Assembly (NCBI GenBank): GCA_963771005.1
Contig: CAVYRO010000003.1
Location: forward strand, 310,001 to 374,000
Length of the DNA stretch: 64,000 nt
Direction: 5' to 3'
Source of the DNA: DASQZK01 sp963771005
GTDB taxonomy: Bacteria > Bacteroidota > Bacteroidia > Bacteroidales > GCA-2748055
Part shown: positions 1-7,556 of the stretch, one piece after another
How the letters are laid out: each line of letters starts with the position of its first letter
How positions within the stretch are numbered: position 1 is the first letter of the stretch
Notes under the pieces: model-generated
What the model saw: only the letters and a program-made list of their open reading frames with translations
What the model was told of the DNA's origin: nothing
Database searches by the model: none
Translations under genes and position numbers: made by a program

Positions 1-1
1 G

Positions 2-493
2 GGATATGGATATTTGAAATCAAATATTAGAGGATTTAGCCAGGCTTCTGTTATTTCTCCTTTTTTTATGCTTACTGATCTGGATACTTACGCTTGTCCA
101 CTCTCACTTATAAAAGACTGGATAGACTTTCAGGTAAATCCGAATTTCATTTACAGAATTGCTGTGAGGGAAGTTGAAGCCTGGCTGCTTGCAGATATTG
201 CAGGATTATCTGATTTTTTCAAAGTTCCAGCTGCAAATTTTCCAATGGAACCTGAAAATGATTATGATCCAAAAAGAACTTTAATCAGTTTAGCTAAAAA
301 ATCAAGAATCAGAAGAATCAGGGAGGATATAGTACCTATAAATTTAAATGCATCCATTGGTCCGAATTATAATGGATGTCTGATTGAATTCGTTTTTAGG
401 TATTGGAATATCCATAACGCAATTAGAAACAGCAAGAGTTTAAGGAAGACCGTTGCAAAGCTGGAAAATTTTGAGTTTGTTTCACTCAGATGA
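2..493 (+). CDS. Uncharacterised TOPRIM-like / DUF4276-like protein, 5' truncated
   Basis: The reading frame is open to the left edge, so the N-terminus lies outside the window; a TTG at 14 is probably internal. Visible are an acidic LTDLDTY motif near the start followed by CP, the block VREVEAWLLAD, a PKRTL segment and a GPxYN motif near the C-terminus. Acidic motifs of this kind recall TOPRIM-type metal sites in RloB/OLD-like proteins, and I recall similar proteins of unknown function with the same motif order. Some such genes sit beside AAA ATPase genes in defence loci, but any partner would be off the window. The stretch is more AT-rich than what follows. Function is not known; a nuclease-like role is inference only. 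Confidence 0.6.
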   Translation, partial: GYGYLKSNIRGFSQASVISPFFMLTDLDTYACPLSLIKDWIDFQVNPNFIYRIAVREVEAWLLADIAGLSDFFKVPAANFPMEPENDYDPKRTLISLAKKSRIRRIREDIVPINLNASIGPNYNGCLIEFVFRYWNIHNAIRNSKSLRKTVAKLENFEFVSLR

Positions 494-525
494 ATGAAGG
501 TCAGAAGAATCCGCTTTTGATTTCC

Positions 526-1491
526 TTACTGATCCTCCATTTGCAGTTTGAGCCTGTTGATCTCGTCGATCCGCTGGCCAAGATCGTAGCTGTAATCCTT
601 TGAATCCTTGTTTTTATATTTTCCCCAGGCATCACGGGCCCATTCCCTTGCCTGATCATAATCGCCCAGGATCTCGTAGATCACGGCCAGGTTATGGGAC
701 GCACGACCCCTGACCTTCCTGTGACGGTCATTCATAGCCCTGTTCATATCTTCGATGGCAGCATCCCAGTCATTCACCTCCATCATTCTTGCACCTTCCT
801 TAAGATCATCATTGCCTTTGCCACGTTTATAATAAAGCCTGGAAACCCTGAACCAGCTGGGGGATATTCTTTGCCCGTACCGGACCCCTGACTCATAGGA
901 TGCATCACGGATCGCATCATTCTTATCCAATACGCGGTTTATAATCGCTCCGACGGTGGTTACCGGCTGATCCCATTTCATTTTCTGAGAATACCTGACC
1001 TCATCGATCACGGTCCTGGTGGAGGGATCGTATAACCGGAACCCCACCTTGACCTGTGCATAATCCACGAGGAAGTCCGAATCGAAAATATCCAGTGAGA
1101 TAATGGCATCTGTTTTGAATTCCTTGCATAGGTCCTCAATCTCCTTCCATTCGAGCGGGTCCGGGAATTCAATCCCCGTGCCTGAATTTTTATATTGTTT
1201 CAGCGTTCTGACTGCTGTAAACCTGCGGGAATTAGTAAGCCGGGTGTACAGTCCGTCGATACAGATCTGCGAAGCCAGCCTGTCCTGCTTAATCCCTTCA
1301 CCGGTAAGGCCGCCCTCGATAATATTGAAAGTCTTTTTATCGGTCTGGCTCCTGTCGATGATGGCAAGGCTCTTAATACCTGCGGGTATGGTACGTTCGG
1401 CAGGGAATAATGCATCGAAGGAAATGGTGGGAGCACCGCAGATCATGAAGACCAGGGCACCGGCGAGAAGGGTTTTCAGGCTCTTTTTCAT
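526..1491 (-). CDS. DUF6340-type exported protein with TPR-like C-terminus
   Basis: I chose the ATG at 1491 (MKKSLKTLLAG) rather than an upstream in-frame ATG because it directly starts a positively charged, hydrophobic signal sequence. The mature start (FDALFPAERTIP, then SLAIIDRS) is characteristic of Bacteroidota proteins grouped as DUF6340. The middle contains a segment on metal- or ligand-free sensing of unknown role (TDAIISLDIFDSD), and the last ~90 residues look like two TPR-type helical pairs (NDWDAAIEDMNRA, GDYDQAREWARDAW). A cysteine lies in the signal region but the preceding residues do not make a proper lipobox. Function is unknown; periplasmic or outer-membrane-associated location is inferred. 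It is transcribed opposite to the VOC gene, sharing the 1492-1725 spacer. Confidence 0.75.
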   Translation of the reverse strand: MKKSLKTLLAGALVFMICGAPTISFDALFPAERTIPAGIKSLAIIDRSQTDKKTFNIIEGGLTGEGIKQDRLASQICIDGLYTRLTNSRRFTAVRTLKQYKNSGTGIEFPDPLEWKEIEDLCKEFKTDAIISLDIFDSDFLVDYAQVKVGFRLYDPSTRTVIDEVRYSQKMKWDQPVTTVGAIINRVLDKNDAIRDASYESGVRYGQRISPSWFRVSRLYYKRGKGNDDLKEGARMMEVNDWDAAIEDMNRAMNDRHRKVRGRASHNLAVIYEILGDYDQAREWARDAWGKYKNKDSKDYSYDLGQRIDEINRLKLQMEDQ

Positions 1492-1725
1492 TATATGAGA
1501 AAATTTTGATTTTAAAAGTATAATGGAACCCACATGATCGATTATTATAAAGTCACCTTTGTGTTGTCATCAATCATATGAATTTCATCGGTAATTGTCT
1601 GGATTTATTTTAGAGACAAGGTTTTATACGGATAACTTCACCGAATGTTCTATAATAACCTTCCGGCCTTTGCATTTCGCAAAAAATGTCATAATTTGAT
1701 CATTCATTCTCAAAACCAGTGCCTC

Positions 1726-2280
1726 ATGAAACGAAAACTCCTCTCCATTGCCATGTCCCTGGTTATTTTTACCCTTGGTATCTTTACCAGCGGATTCATT
1801 CTTAACAGAAAAAAAGATATGAATTTATTGGATAATAAAAAGATGGCTCAGGTAGCCATCGTCGTTAAAGACATTGAAAAATCGGCCGCTGCCTATGCTG
1901 AATTATTTAATGTGCCCGTACCGGGAATCTCGGTTACGGAAGAACCCGAAAACAAACCCACCATGTACAACGGTCAACACTCGGATGCAAAGGCCAAACT
2001 GGCTTTTTTCAATCTGGATAACATTCAGATCGAGCTCATCCAGCCGGTTGGAGAGCCTAGCACCTGGAATGATTTTCTCGAGAAGCATGGTGAGGGCCTT
2101 CATCACATCGCTTTTTGGGTGAACGGGATGGAAAAACACGTCGGGCTTTTCCGGCAGCACGGTATGCCCGAAGTTCAAAGCGGAGGCTGGGAAAGCGGCG
2201 AATACAGCTATATTGATGCGGGTAAGCGGCTGGGTATCGTGGTCGAATTGCTGGAAAATTATAATGGCAAAGAGGAATAA
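1726..2280 (+). CDS. VOC (glyoxalase/dioxygenase-fold) protein with N-terminal membrane anchor
   Basis: The start at 1726 (MKRKLLSIAMSL) gives a hydrophobic N-terminal segment of about 20 residues, a signal or anchor, which is unusual for this normally cytoplasmic fold. The rest is a single VOC unit: QVAIVVKDIEKSAAAYAELF at the first beta-alpha unit, IELIQP, then GLHHIAFWV with a likely metal-binding His, and VVELLE with a Glu at the end, matching the H/E metal positions of glyoxalase and methylmalonyl-CoA epimerase-like proteins. The substrate is not evident. It begins a + strand run with a Gfo/Idh/MocA oxidoreductase 43 bases downstream and a sugar isomerase, so a role in the same carbohydrate pathway is possible (inference). 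Confidence 0.8.
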   Translation: MKRKLLSIAMSLVIFTLGIFTSGFILNRKKDMNLLDNKKMAQVAIVVKDIEKSAAAYAELFNVPVPGISVTEEPENKPTMYNGQHSDAKAKLAFFNLDNIQIELIQPVGEPSTWNDFLEKHGEGLHHIAFWVNGMEKHVGLFRQHGMPEVQSGGWESGEYSYIDAGKRLGIVVELLENYNGKEE

Positions 2281-2323
2281 CAAGATCCCGCAGATGTTTT
2301 CGTAAGGCAAATCATCAGTATAA

Positions 2324-3484
2324 ATGGAAAAAAGAAAAATCAGGATGGGAATGGTGGGCGGAGGTCCGGGTTCCTTCATCGGCAATGTTCATTTCAATGC
2401 AGCCGCGCTTGACGGTCAGATCGAACTCGTTTGCGGGGCTTTCAGTTCCAATCCGGAGAAATCTGCGATCACCGGGCATAAATATTATATCGATCCCTCA
2501 AGGGCTTATCCTGATTACCGGGAGATGATGGAGAAAGAAAGTTCTCTGCCGGCAAACCGGCGTATGGATCTTGTCTGCATCGTTACACCGAATCATCGTC
2601 ATTTCGAACCTGCAAAGCTTGCCCTGGAGAATGGTTTTCATGTGATCAGCGACAAACCGCTCACATACTCGACTGGCGAAGCAGCCATCCTGGCAGGTCT
2701 TGTGGAATCCACAGGTCTGATGTTTGCCATCACTCATGCCTATACCGGCTATCCCATGGTCAAGGAGGCGAGGGATATTGTTTCCGGGCGGCACCTTGGA
2801 ACTATTCGCAAGATCGTCGTTGAATATCCGCAGGGATGGCTTAGTGATCCTTTGGAAAATGGCGGGAATATCCAGGCTTCCTGGCGAACCGATCCGGGAA
2901 GATCGGGTAAATCGGGATGTATGGGCGACATAGGTACCCACGCGCTGAACCTGGCGGAATACATCACGGGCCTCAGGGTAACGGAACTCTGCGCCGATCT
3001 GACCACCTTCGTACCGGGCCGCCGGCTCGACGATGATGGCAATGTCTTACTGCATTTTGACAATGGGGCCAGGGGGATCCTGTATGCCAGCCAGGTATCG
3101 GCGGGGGAAGAAAACAGCCTGGCCATTCGCGTCTATGGTGAAAAGGGCGGGATCGAATGGCACCAGATGGAACCAAACACATTGATTATCCGTTGGGCTG
3201 ACCGCCCCGCGGAGGTCCGGCGAACAGGGACTGCATGGCTCGGTCCTTCGGCAATGTACAATACGCGGCTTCCTTCCGGGCACCCCGAAGGTCTGATCGA
3301 AGCCTTTGCCAATATATACAGGAACGTCGCAACCTGCATTCAGTGCCGTGAAGAAGGGATTGAACCGCCCGGCGAAGCGCTCGATTTTCCGGATGTACAT
3401 GAGGGACTGAGAGGGATGCAGTTTATCGATACCCTCCTTGAATCCGCCGGCAGTCCGGAGAAATGGACCTCTTTCAGAACATAA
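2324..3484 (+). CDS. Gfo/Idh/MocA family oxidoreductase
   Basis: An NAD(P)-dependent sugar dehydrogenase of the glucose-fructose oxidoreductase / inositol dehydrogenase family, 386 residues, normal length. The N-terminal Rossmann motif is GMVGGGPGSFIG, followed by a TPNHRH segment and the DKPLTYS loop that matches the family EKP motif (Lys in the active site). C-terminal half contains CMGDIGTHALNLAEY, the expected DxGxH active-site motif. It lacks a signal peptide, so it acts in the cytoplasm. It lies 30 bases before a TIM-barrel sugar isomerase/epimerase gene, a common pairing in gene clusters that oxidise and isomerise unusual sugars or inositols. The exact substrate cannot be read from sequence. 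Confidence 0.9.
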   Translation: MEKRKIRMGMVGGGPGSFIGNVHFNAAALDGQIELVCGAFSSNPEKSAITGHKYYIDPSRAYPDYREMMEKESSLPANRRMDLVCIVTPNHRHFEPAKLALENGFHVISDKPLTYSTGEAAILAGLVESTGLMFAITHAYTGYPMVKEARDIVSGRHLGTIRKIVVEYPQGWLSDPLENGGNIQASWRTDPGRSGKSGCMGDIGTHALNLAEYITGLRVTELCADLTTFVPGRRLDDDGNVLLHFDNGARGILYASQVSAGEENSLAIRVYGEKGGIEWHQMEPNTLIIRWADRPAEVRRTGTAWLGPSAMYNTRLPSGHPEGLIEAFANIYRNVATCIQCREEGIEPPGEALDFPDVHEGLRGMQFIDTLLESAGSPEKWTSFRT

Positions 3485-3514
3485 TGATTACGTTGAATAT
3501 AAAATTTTTACGCT

Positions 3515-4510
3515 ATGGCCCGACCGGTAACATTATTCACAGGACAATGGGCAGACCTGCCCCTCGAGAAAGTATGTGAGAAAGCCCTCTCGTTCGGCTT
3601 CGACGGCGTTGAGCTGGCCTGCTGGGGCGATCACTTTGAAGTTGATAAGGCCGACCAGGCTTACTGCGATGCAAAACGGAAGATGCTCGATAGGTACGGT
3701 ATGAAACTTTTCACGATCTCTACTCATCTTGTCGGGCAGGCCGTCTGCGATCCTATCGACGAAAGACATAAATCCGTTCTTCCCGCTTATATTTGGGGAG
3801 ATGGTGACCCGGAAGGCGTCCGGCAGAGGGCTGCCGCCGAGATCATCAAAACCGGCGAGGCAGCTGCCCGGCTGGGTGTTAAAACCGTCGCCGGATTTAC
3901 CGGTAGCCCCATATGGCATATGTTATATGCCTTTCCACCTCTTACCAGGGAAATGATCGATAAAGGCTATGAAGACTTTGCGAGGCGCTGGCTGCCGATT
4001 CTGGATGCCTTCAAAGACCTGGGTGTAAAGTTTGCGCTTGAAGCCCATCCTACGGAGGTAGCCTTTGATATCGTATCTGCGCAACGCACCCTGGAGGCCA
4101 TCGGGCACCATCCCGCTTTCGGGTTTAATTTCGATCCCAGTCATTTTGGCTACCAGGGAGTAGACTATATCGAATTTCTCAACCGTTTCAGCGACCGCAT
4201 CTTCCATGTCCACATCAAGGATGCAGCATGGTCGGACAAGCCCTGCGAAGCCGGGGTTTTCGGAGGTCATACCATGTTCGGGGATCCCCGGAGATACTGG
4301 GATTTCGTAAGCCCGGGACGGGGAAACGTCCGTTTTGGCGGGATCATCCGGGTACTAAACAGGATCGGTTACAGCGGTCCCCTTTCCATTGAATGGGAGG
4401 ATAGCGGGATGGACCGCGATCATGGTGCGCGGGAGGCGTGTGAATTCGTGAGAAGAATAGATTTTGCACCTTCTGCCCAGGCGTTTGATGATGCTTTCAA
4501 AAAGAAATGA
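3515..4510 (+). CDS. Sugar phosphate isomerase/epimerase-like TIM-barrel protein
   Basis: This 331-residue protein belongs to the AP_endonuc_2 / xylose-isomerase-like TIM-barrel family. Visible landmarks are FDGVELACWG in the first strands, LEAHPTE with a likely metal-ligand Glu, NFDPSHFGYQG (metal-ligand Asp and His), HVHIKDAAW and, at the end, LSIEWEDSGMD carrying the last metal-ligand Glu. These are the usual divalent-metal residues of the family. There is no export signal. Its position directly after a Gfo/Idh/MocA oxidoreductase suggests they act on the same sugar or cyclitol. An 18-base stretch of this gene (4026-4043) recurs exactly in the spacer at 6063-6080. Confidence 0.88.
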   Translation: MARPVTLFTGQWADLPLEKVCEKALSFGFDGVELACWGDHFEVDKADQAYCDAKRKMLDRYGMKLFTISTHLVGQAVCDPIDERHKSVLPAYIWGDGDPEGVRQRAAAEIIKTGEAAARLGVKTVAGFTGSPIWHMLYAFPPLTREMIDKGYEDFARRWLPILDAFKDLGVKFALEAHPTEVAFDIVSAQRTLEAIGHHPAFGFNFDPSHFGYQGVDYIEFLNRFSDRIFHVHIKDAAWSDKPCEAGVFGGHTMFGDPRRYWDFVSPGRGNVRFGGIIRVLNRIGYSGPLSIEWEDSGMDRDHGAREACEFVRRIDFAPSAQAFDDAFKKK

Positions 4511-4540
4511 ACATGCACCTGAATTTCAATATACCTGACA

Positions 4541-5206
4541 ATGACTGACCCTTCTTTCAATTTCCGGGATTTTCTCTCGGAATCCCGGCAAACCCTACTC
4601 CGGCCGCGCGAATATTTCGCAACAATGAAAACCACCGGTGGATTTACCGAACCTCTTGTAAAGGCGGCAATTTATGGCGCCCTTGCCGGATTTCTTTTTC
4701 AGTTCTGGATTGCTATCAGCCTGATCGGGAGGACGGGATCCTATACCATCGTCCCCGGGTTCATAAGGGAGATAATCACAATAACCATTAGCGCTCTGAT
4801 CGGGTTGATTATCGGAACGCTCATCATGCTCGTTCTTTCTTCCCTTGCCAGAGCGCATACAAATATGGAGACGAATGCCAGGGTTGCTGCTTCGCTGCTA
4901 ATCCTTATGCCTGTAAAAGTATTATTCGGTTTCGCCGGACTTGTTGGTTACGGTGCCGGTCTTGCAGTTGATCTCCTCATCGATCTTTATGGTGTCCTGA
5001 TGGTCTACCATGCACTTACTACAATATTGAACGGTGATGTGAAAAAGTCCCGGACCGTAGCCATGGTGCTTGCCGGCCTGGTCTTGCTGTTTGTGATGGG
5101 TTCAATCAATAATCACAGGAGAGGAAAGGATTATTTTCCTGGTTTGAAGATCAGTATCGAACAGGTAGCCCCGGAAGGGGATGTAGATCTTGTGAAGAGA
5201 TCCTAG
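4541..5206 (+). CDS. Yip1-family integral membrane protein
   Basis: A 221-residue protein with about five predicted membrane segments, beginning with LLRPREYFATMKTTGG, the cytoplasmic preamble typical of bacterial Yip1-domain proteins, then hydrophobic helices around residues 45-65, 80-105, 120-145, 150-165 and 180-195. The function of bacterial Yip1-domain proteins is not established. It is the last gene of the + strand run that starts with the VOC gene. Its stop codon (TAG, 5204-5206) overlaps the stop of the convergent gene on the other strand within a CTAG palindrome. Confidence 0.75.
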   Translation: MTDPSFNFRDFLSESRQTLLRPREYFATMKTTGGFTEPLVKAAIYGALAGFLFQFWIAISLIGRTGSYTIVPGFIREIITITISALIGLIIGTLIMLVLSSLARAHTNMETNARVAASLLILMPVKVLFGFAGLVGYGAGLAVDLLIDLYGVLMVYHALTTILNGDVKKSRTVAMVLAGLVLLFVMGSINNHRRGKDYFPGLKISIEQVAPEGDVDLVKRS

Positions 5207-5988
5207 TAAAGTACCACGAAATCCTCGCTCCCGGCTATCGGGGAGGAAGCGAAATATGACTGGAATTTTTCCATGGTGCTGCTGATCTGCTTCCGCGCCT
5301 TTATCAATGCTTGTGAGGGTTTACCCGTATCATCCGGAAAATAAAGTTTTCTGCGCCCAAAAGTATCAAAGATCCGGAGGATGGCATATCTTCCCTTGAA
5401 TTCACCCCGGTTTCCTTTCAGCAGGTAGACGAAATATCCATCGACATTATCCTGAAAGGCATTGTTGAATTTAGCGGCAACAAACTCTTCGAGTTCTTTC
5501 TCCTTACCCGGTTTTACTTCCGGGTAAGTGATGGAGATCATCTCCCCGAGTTTCGGATTCAGCATCTGGTCATAGCCGACAACCACGAAATCGGTGTAAT
5601 CATTTATATCTTCCACCAGGGGTTCAGGCGGAGCCTGGAATTGAAACCTGTCCAGTGCGGCATTCCATTTCGGGTAGTTGGTGATATCTGAAACGGGAAA
5701 GTAATAATCGCGGGTCTCCATGTAATTGAACCCCCAGACCATATCATATTTTCCGTTTCTGGCACCATGGTACCCTTTCATGATCCATGCACTGACACCC
5801 TTGGTGTTCAGTTTAATGTTCCGGCACCATTTGTTGTAATAATTCTGGAAGACGATCTCGTTGGTTCCTGGCGTTAGTTCGAGTTCCCTGATGGCGATGA
5901 TCTGCGGCAGTTCCTGTCCGGCTGAAAGCCGGGTAAGTGACAGAAAACCCAGGAGAAGGAGAAACTGTAATCGGTTTGAATTTTTCAT
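5203..5988 (-). CDS. Exported hypothetical protein
   Basis: The 261-residue product starts with a clear signal peptide (MKNSNRLQFLLLLGFLSL, cleavage likely near SAGQ). The mature part is mixed alpha/beta with segments such as GTNEIVFQNYYNKW and EEFVAAKFNNAFQDNV that resemble ferredoxin-like (dimeric alpha-beta barrel) folds repeated twice, but I cannot tie it to a named family. It is probably periplasmic. The gene converges on the Yip1 gene with a 4-base overlap of stop codons, so the two are on opposite strands and need not share function. Confidence 0.6.
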   Translation of the reverse strand: MKNSNRLQFLLLLGFLSLTRLSAGQELPQIIAIRELELTPGTNEIVFQNYYNKWCRNIKLNTKGVSAWIMKGYHGARNGKYDMVWGFNYMETRDYYFPVSDITNYPKWNAALDRFQFQAPPEPLVEDINDYTDFVVVGYDQMLNPKLGEMISITYPEVKPGKEKELEEFVAAKFNNAFQDNVDGYFVYLLKGNRGEFKGRYAILRIFDTFGRRKLYFPDDTGKPSQALIKARKQISSTMEKFQSYFASSPIAGSEDFVVLY

Positions 5989-6276
5989 GATTTCCGGGAT
6001 TTATACCATACTTTTTTGATCACATATACTTTCCGGGAAATAAAAAGAACAGAGGTTGGAGCTAAAGTTTGCGCTTGAAGGACAGGAAGAGTAAAGATAA
6101 TCCTTCGCCCTTTGAATGTCAAATTTCAAGAGGTGTTTAAGGGATAGCTATCTCAAAAGGCTCACTATAAAATCAATTACTTATTGTTTGGAAGTAAGAA
6201 TATTCTGTGAACGACTTTGACATCCGCTTCAGGTTTCGCCATCCCAACAGCAGGGCAGCCTGTGCCGGCATCTCTC
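5989..6276. other. Intergenic spacer with an 18-base match to the isomerase gene
   Basis: No convincing gene is seen here. Positions 6063-6080 repeat exactly 18 bases found in the sugar isomerase gene at 4026-4043. Otherwise the spacer looks like ordinary noncoding sequence between a leftward gene start and the end of upp. Confidence 0.5.
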
Positions 6277-6897
6277 CTAACGGGTGCCGAAAAGCCTGTC
6301 TCCGGCATCTCCGAGCCCTGGAAGTATATACCCGTGTTCGTTCAGTTTTTCATCAAGGGCTGCAAGGTAGATATCCACATCCGGATGATCCCGGGTTATG
6401 CATTCCACGCCTTCAGGTGCGCCTACCACGCAAACCAGCCGGATGGCCCCTGCACCGTGATTTTTGACCTCCCTGATCGCAGCACTGGCACTTCCGCCTG
6501 TAGCGAGCATCGGATCCAGCACCATAACTATGGAATCGGGAAGACCGGAAGGAAATTTATAAAAGTAGGTCATCGGCATAAGCGTATCCGGGTCACGGTA
6601 CATCCCGATATGCCCTACCCGGGCCGTAGGAATAAGATTGGTGATACCATCGACCATCCCCAGCCCGGCACGCAGTATGGGAACGAGGACGATATCCCGT
6701 GCCAACTCCCTGGTATGGCAGGGTCCCACCGGTGTCTCGATATCGATGTCCCTCATGGGTAAATTGCGGGTAATCTCAAAAGCCATGAGACCTGCCACCT
6801 CGTTCAGAATTTGCCGGAAGTCCTTGGTTCCGGTCTCTTTCCTTCGCATCTGACTAAGCTTGTGCGTGATCATGGGATGTTCAAGAACCGTAAGCAT
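6277..6897 (-). CDS. upp: Uracil phosphoribosyltransferase
   Basis: Salvages uracil by joining it to PRPP to give UMP in the cytoplasm. The product is 206 residues, the usual size. The PRPP-binding motif VMVLDPMLATGGSA and the C-terminal uracil-binding GLGDAGDRLFGT are both present, as is the VPILRAGLGMVDG segment. The start at 6897 gives the family's normal N-terminus (MLTVLEHPMITHKLSQMR). A TATATTTG -7 motif lies just upstream on the minus strand at 6915-6922. Confidence 0.96.
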   Translation of the reverse strand: MLTVLEHPMITHKLSQMRRKETGTKDFRQILNEVAGLMAFEITRNLPMRDIDIETPVGPCHTRELARDIVLVPILRAGLGMVDGITNLIPTARVGHIGMYRDPDTLMPMTYFYKFPSGLPDSIVMVLDPMLATGGSASAAIREVKNHGAGAIRLVCVVGAPEGVECITRDHPDVDIYLAALDEKLNEHGYILPGLGDAGDRLFGTR

Positions 6898-6914
6898 ACA
6901 ACGTTGGTTTATTA

Positions 6915-6922
6915 CAAATATA
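6915..6922 (-). promoter_or_regulatory. Putative -7 element for upp
   Basis: On the minus strand this reads TATATTTG, matching the Bacteroidota -7 consensus TAnnTTTG, 18 bases before the upp start. No good -33 TTG at the expected 19-base spacing was found. Confidence 0.4.
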
Positions 6923-6941
6923 CATGAAATTTATGCATTAC

Positions 6942-6980
6942 CTGAAACCTGCCAGGTTTTAAAAACCCGCCGGGTTTCAC
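6942..6980. repeat. Small double palindrome of the AACCTGCCAGGTT type
   Basis: Two adjacent short self-complementary units, AACCTGCCAGGTT and AACCCGCCGGGTT, are separated by a TTAAA spacer. A sister structure is at 7513-7546 and a related perfect palindrome at 47930-47945. The two copies at 6942 and 7513 sit either side of the small DUF2934 gene. Probably a REP-like dispersed repeat or transcription stop; role unknown. Confidence 0.5.
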
Positions 6981-7110
6981 CAGATCAAAAATTGACGGAA
7001 GTGTTTCCGAATTATTGTTTGTGAATTTATATTGGTGTAAATTTCGTAATGCGGAAGAGTTTGATGAATGGTTGAACGAATTGCCCCGATTAATCGTTAT
7101 GGCTATTGAA
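6979..7110 (+). other. Possible remnant of a small coding sequence
   Basis: One frame is open here and ends in TAA at 7108-7110, with a protein-like tail (LYWCKFRNAEEFDEWLNEL followed by PRLIVMAIE). A GTG at 7021 could start a 29-residue peptide. It is too short and unsupported to call a gene, and its upstream part runs through the palindrome. A degraded gene end is the best guess. Confidence 0.2.
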
Positions 7111-7143
7111 TAAGCTAATAAACGCTACATAATCATTGAACGT

Positions 7144-7416
7144 ATGGCAACAAAAAAGACAACTTCGGAAACCGGCGGGACAAAACCAAAAAGCACCGCC
7201 CAACCGGCTGCCGCCAAATCTGCCGGCGCTGCTAAACCCGCAGCTTCCAAACCAAAAGCAGCCCCAAAACCCGATTCATCTGCGAAATCGCCATCACTGG
7301 AGGATATCCGGCGAAAAGCGGGTGAAATTTATCTCGAAAGGATATCAAGGGGTGAACCGGGAAGTGCCGAGGAGGACTGGCTGAGGGCTGAAAAACTTTT
7401 AAAGTCCGGGAAATAA
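7144..7416 (+). CDS. Small basic protein with DUF2934-like C-terminus
   Basis: The 90-residue product has a low-complexity, Ala/Lys/Pro-rich N-terminal half (repeats of AAKSAGAAK, PKAAPK type) reminiscent of histone H1-like or linker tails. The last ~35 residues (LEDIRRKAGEIYLER, then EEDWLRAEKLL) match the DUF2934 pattern of a short helix plus a DWxxAE signature. The function of this domain is unknown; the basic tail could bind nucleic acid (inference). The gene stands alone between upp and the patatin gene, both leftward, and is bracketed by two small palindromic repeats. Confidence 0.65.
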   Translation: MATKKTTSETGGTKPKSTAQPAAAKSAGAAKPAASKPKAAPKPDSSAKSPSLEDIRRKAGEIYLERISRGEPGSAEEDWLRAEKLLKSGK

Positions 7417-7512
7417 CAGGACCAGAGCGAAATTCCGGGCAGATCAGAACATTATTTCTGAAAGCCGGCATGAAAGGGAATGTTGGCTGTGCTATGTTTT
7501 TTCCGGTACCGG

Positions 7513-7546
7513 AACCCTGGCAGGTTATCAAAACCCGCCAGGGTAA
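7513..7546. repeat. Small hairpin-forming palindrome, AACCCTGGCAGGTT type
   Basis: Arms ACCCTGGCAGGTT and AACCCGCCAGGGT pair at 12 of 13 positions around a 5-base loop. It is a sister of the repeat at 6942-6980. It lies between the convergent DUF2934 and patatin genes, where it could also act as a bidirectional terminator, although no T-run follows. Confidence 0.5.
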
Positions 7547-7556
7547 CCCGAAAAAA

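Noticed and set aside
1492..1533. Upstream ATG for the DUF6340 gene
   Set aside because: It would put 14 residues before an otherwise perfect signal peptide.
6207..6762. Long forward frames over upp
   Set aside because: They are antisense shadows of the clearly recognised upp gene.
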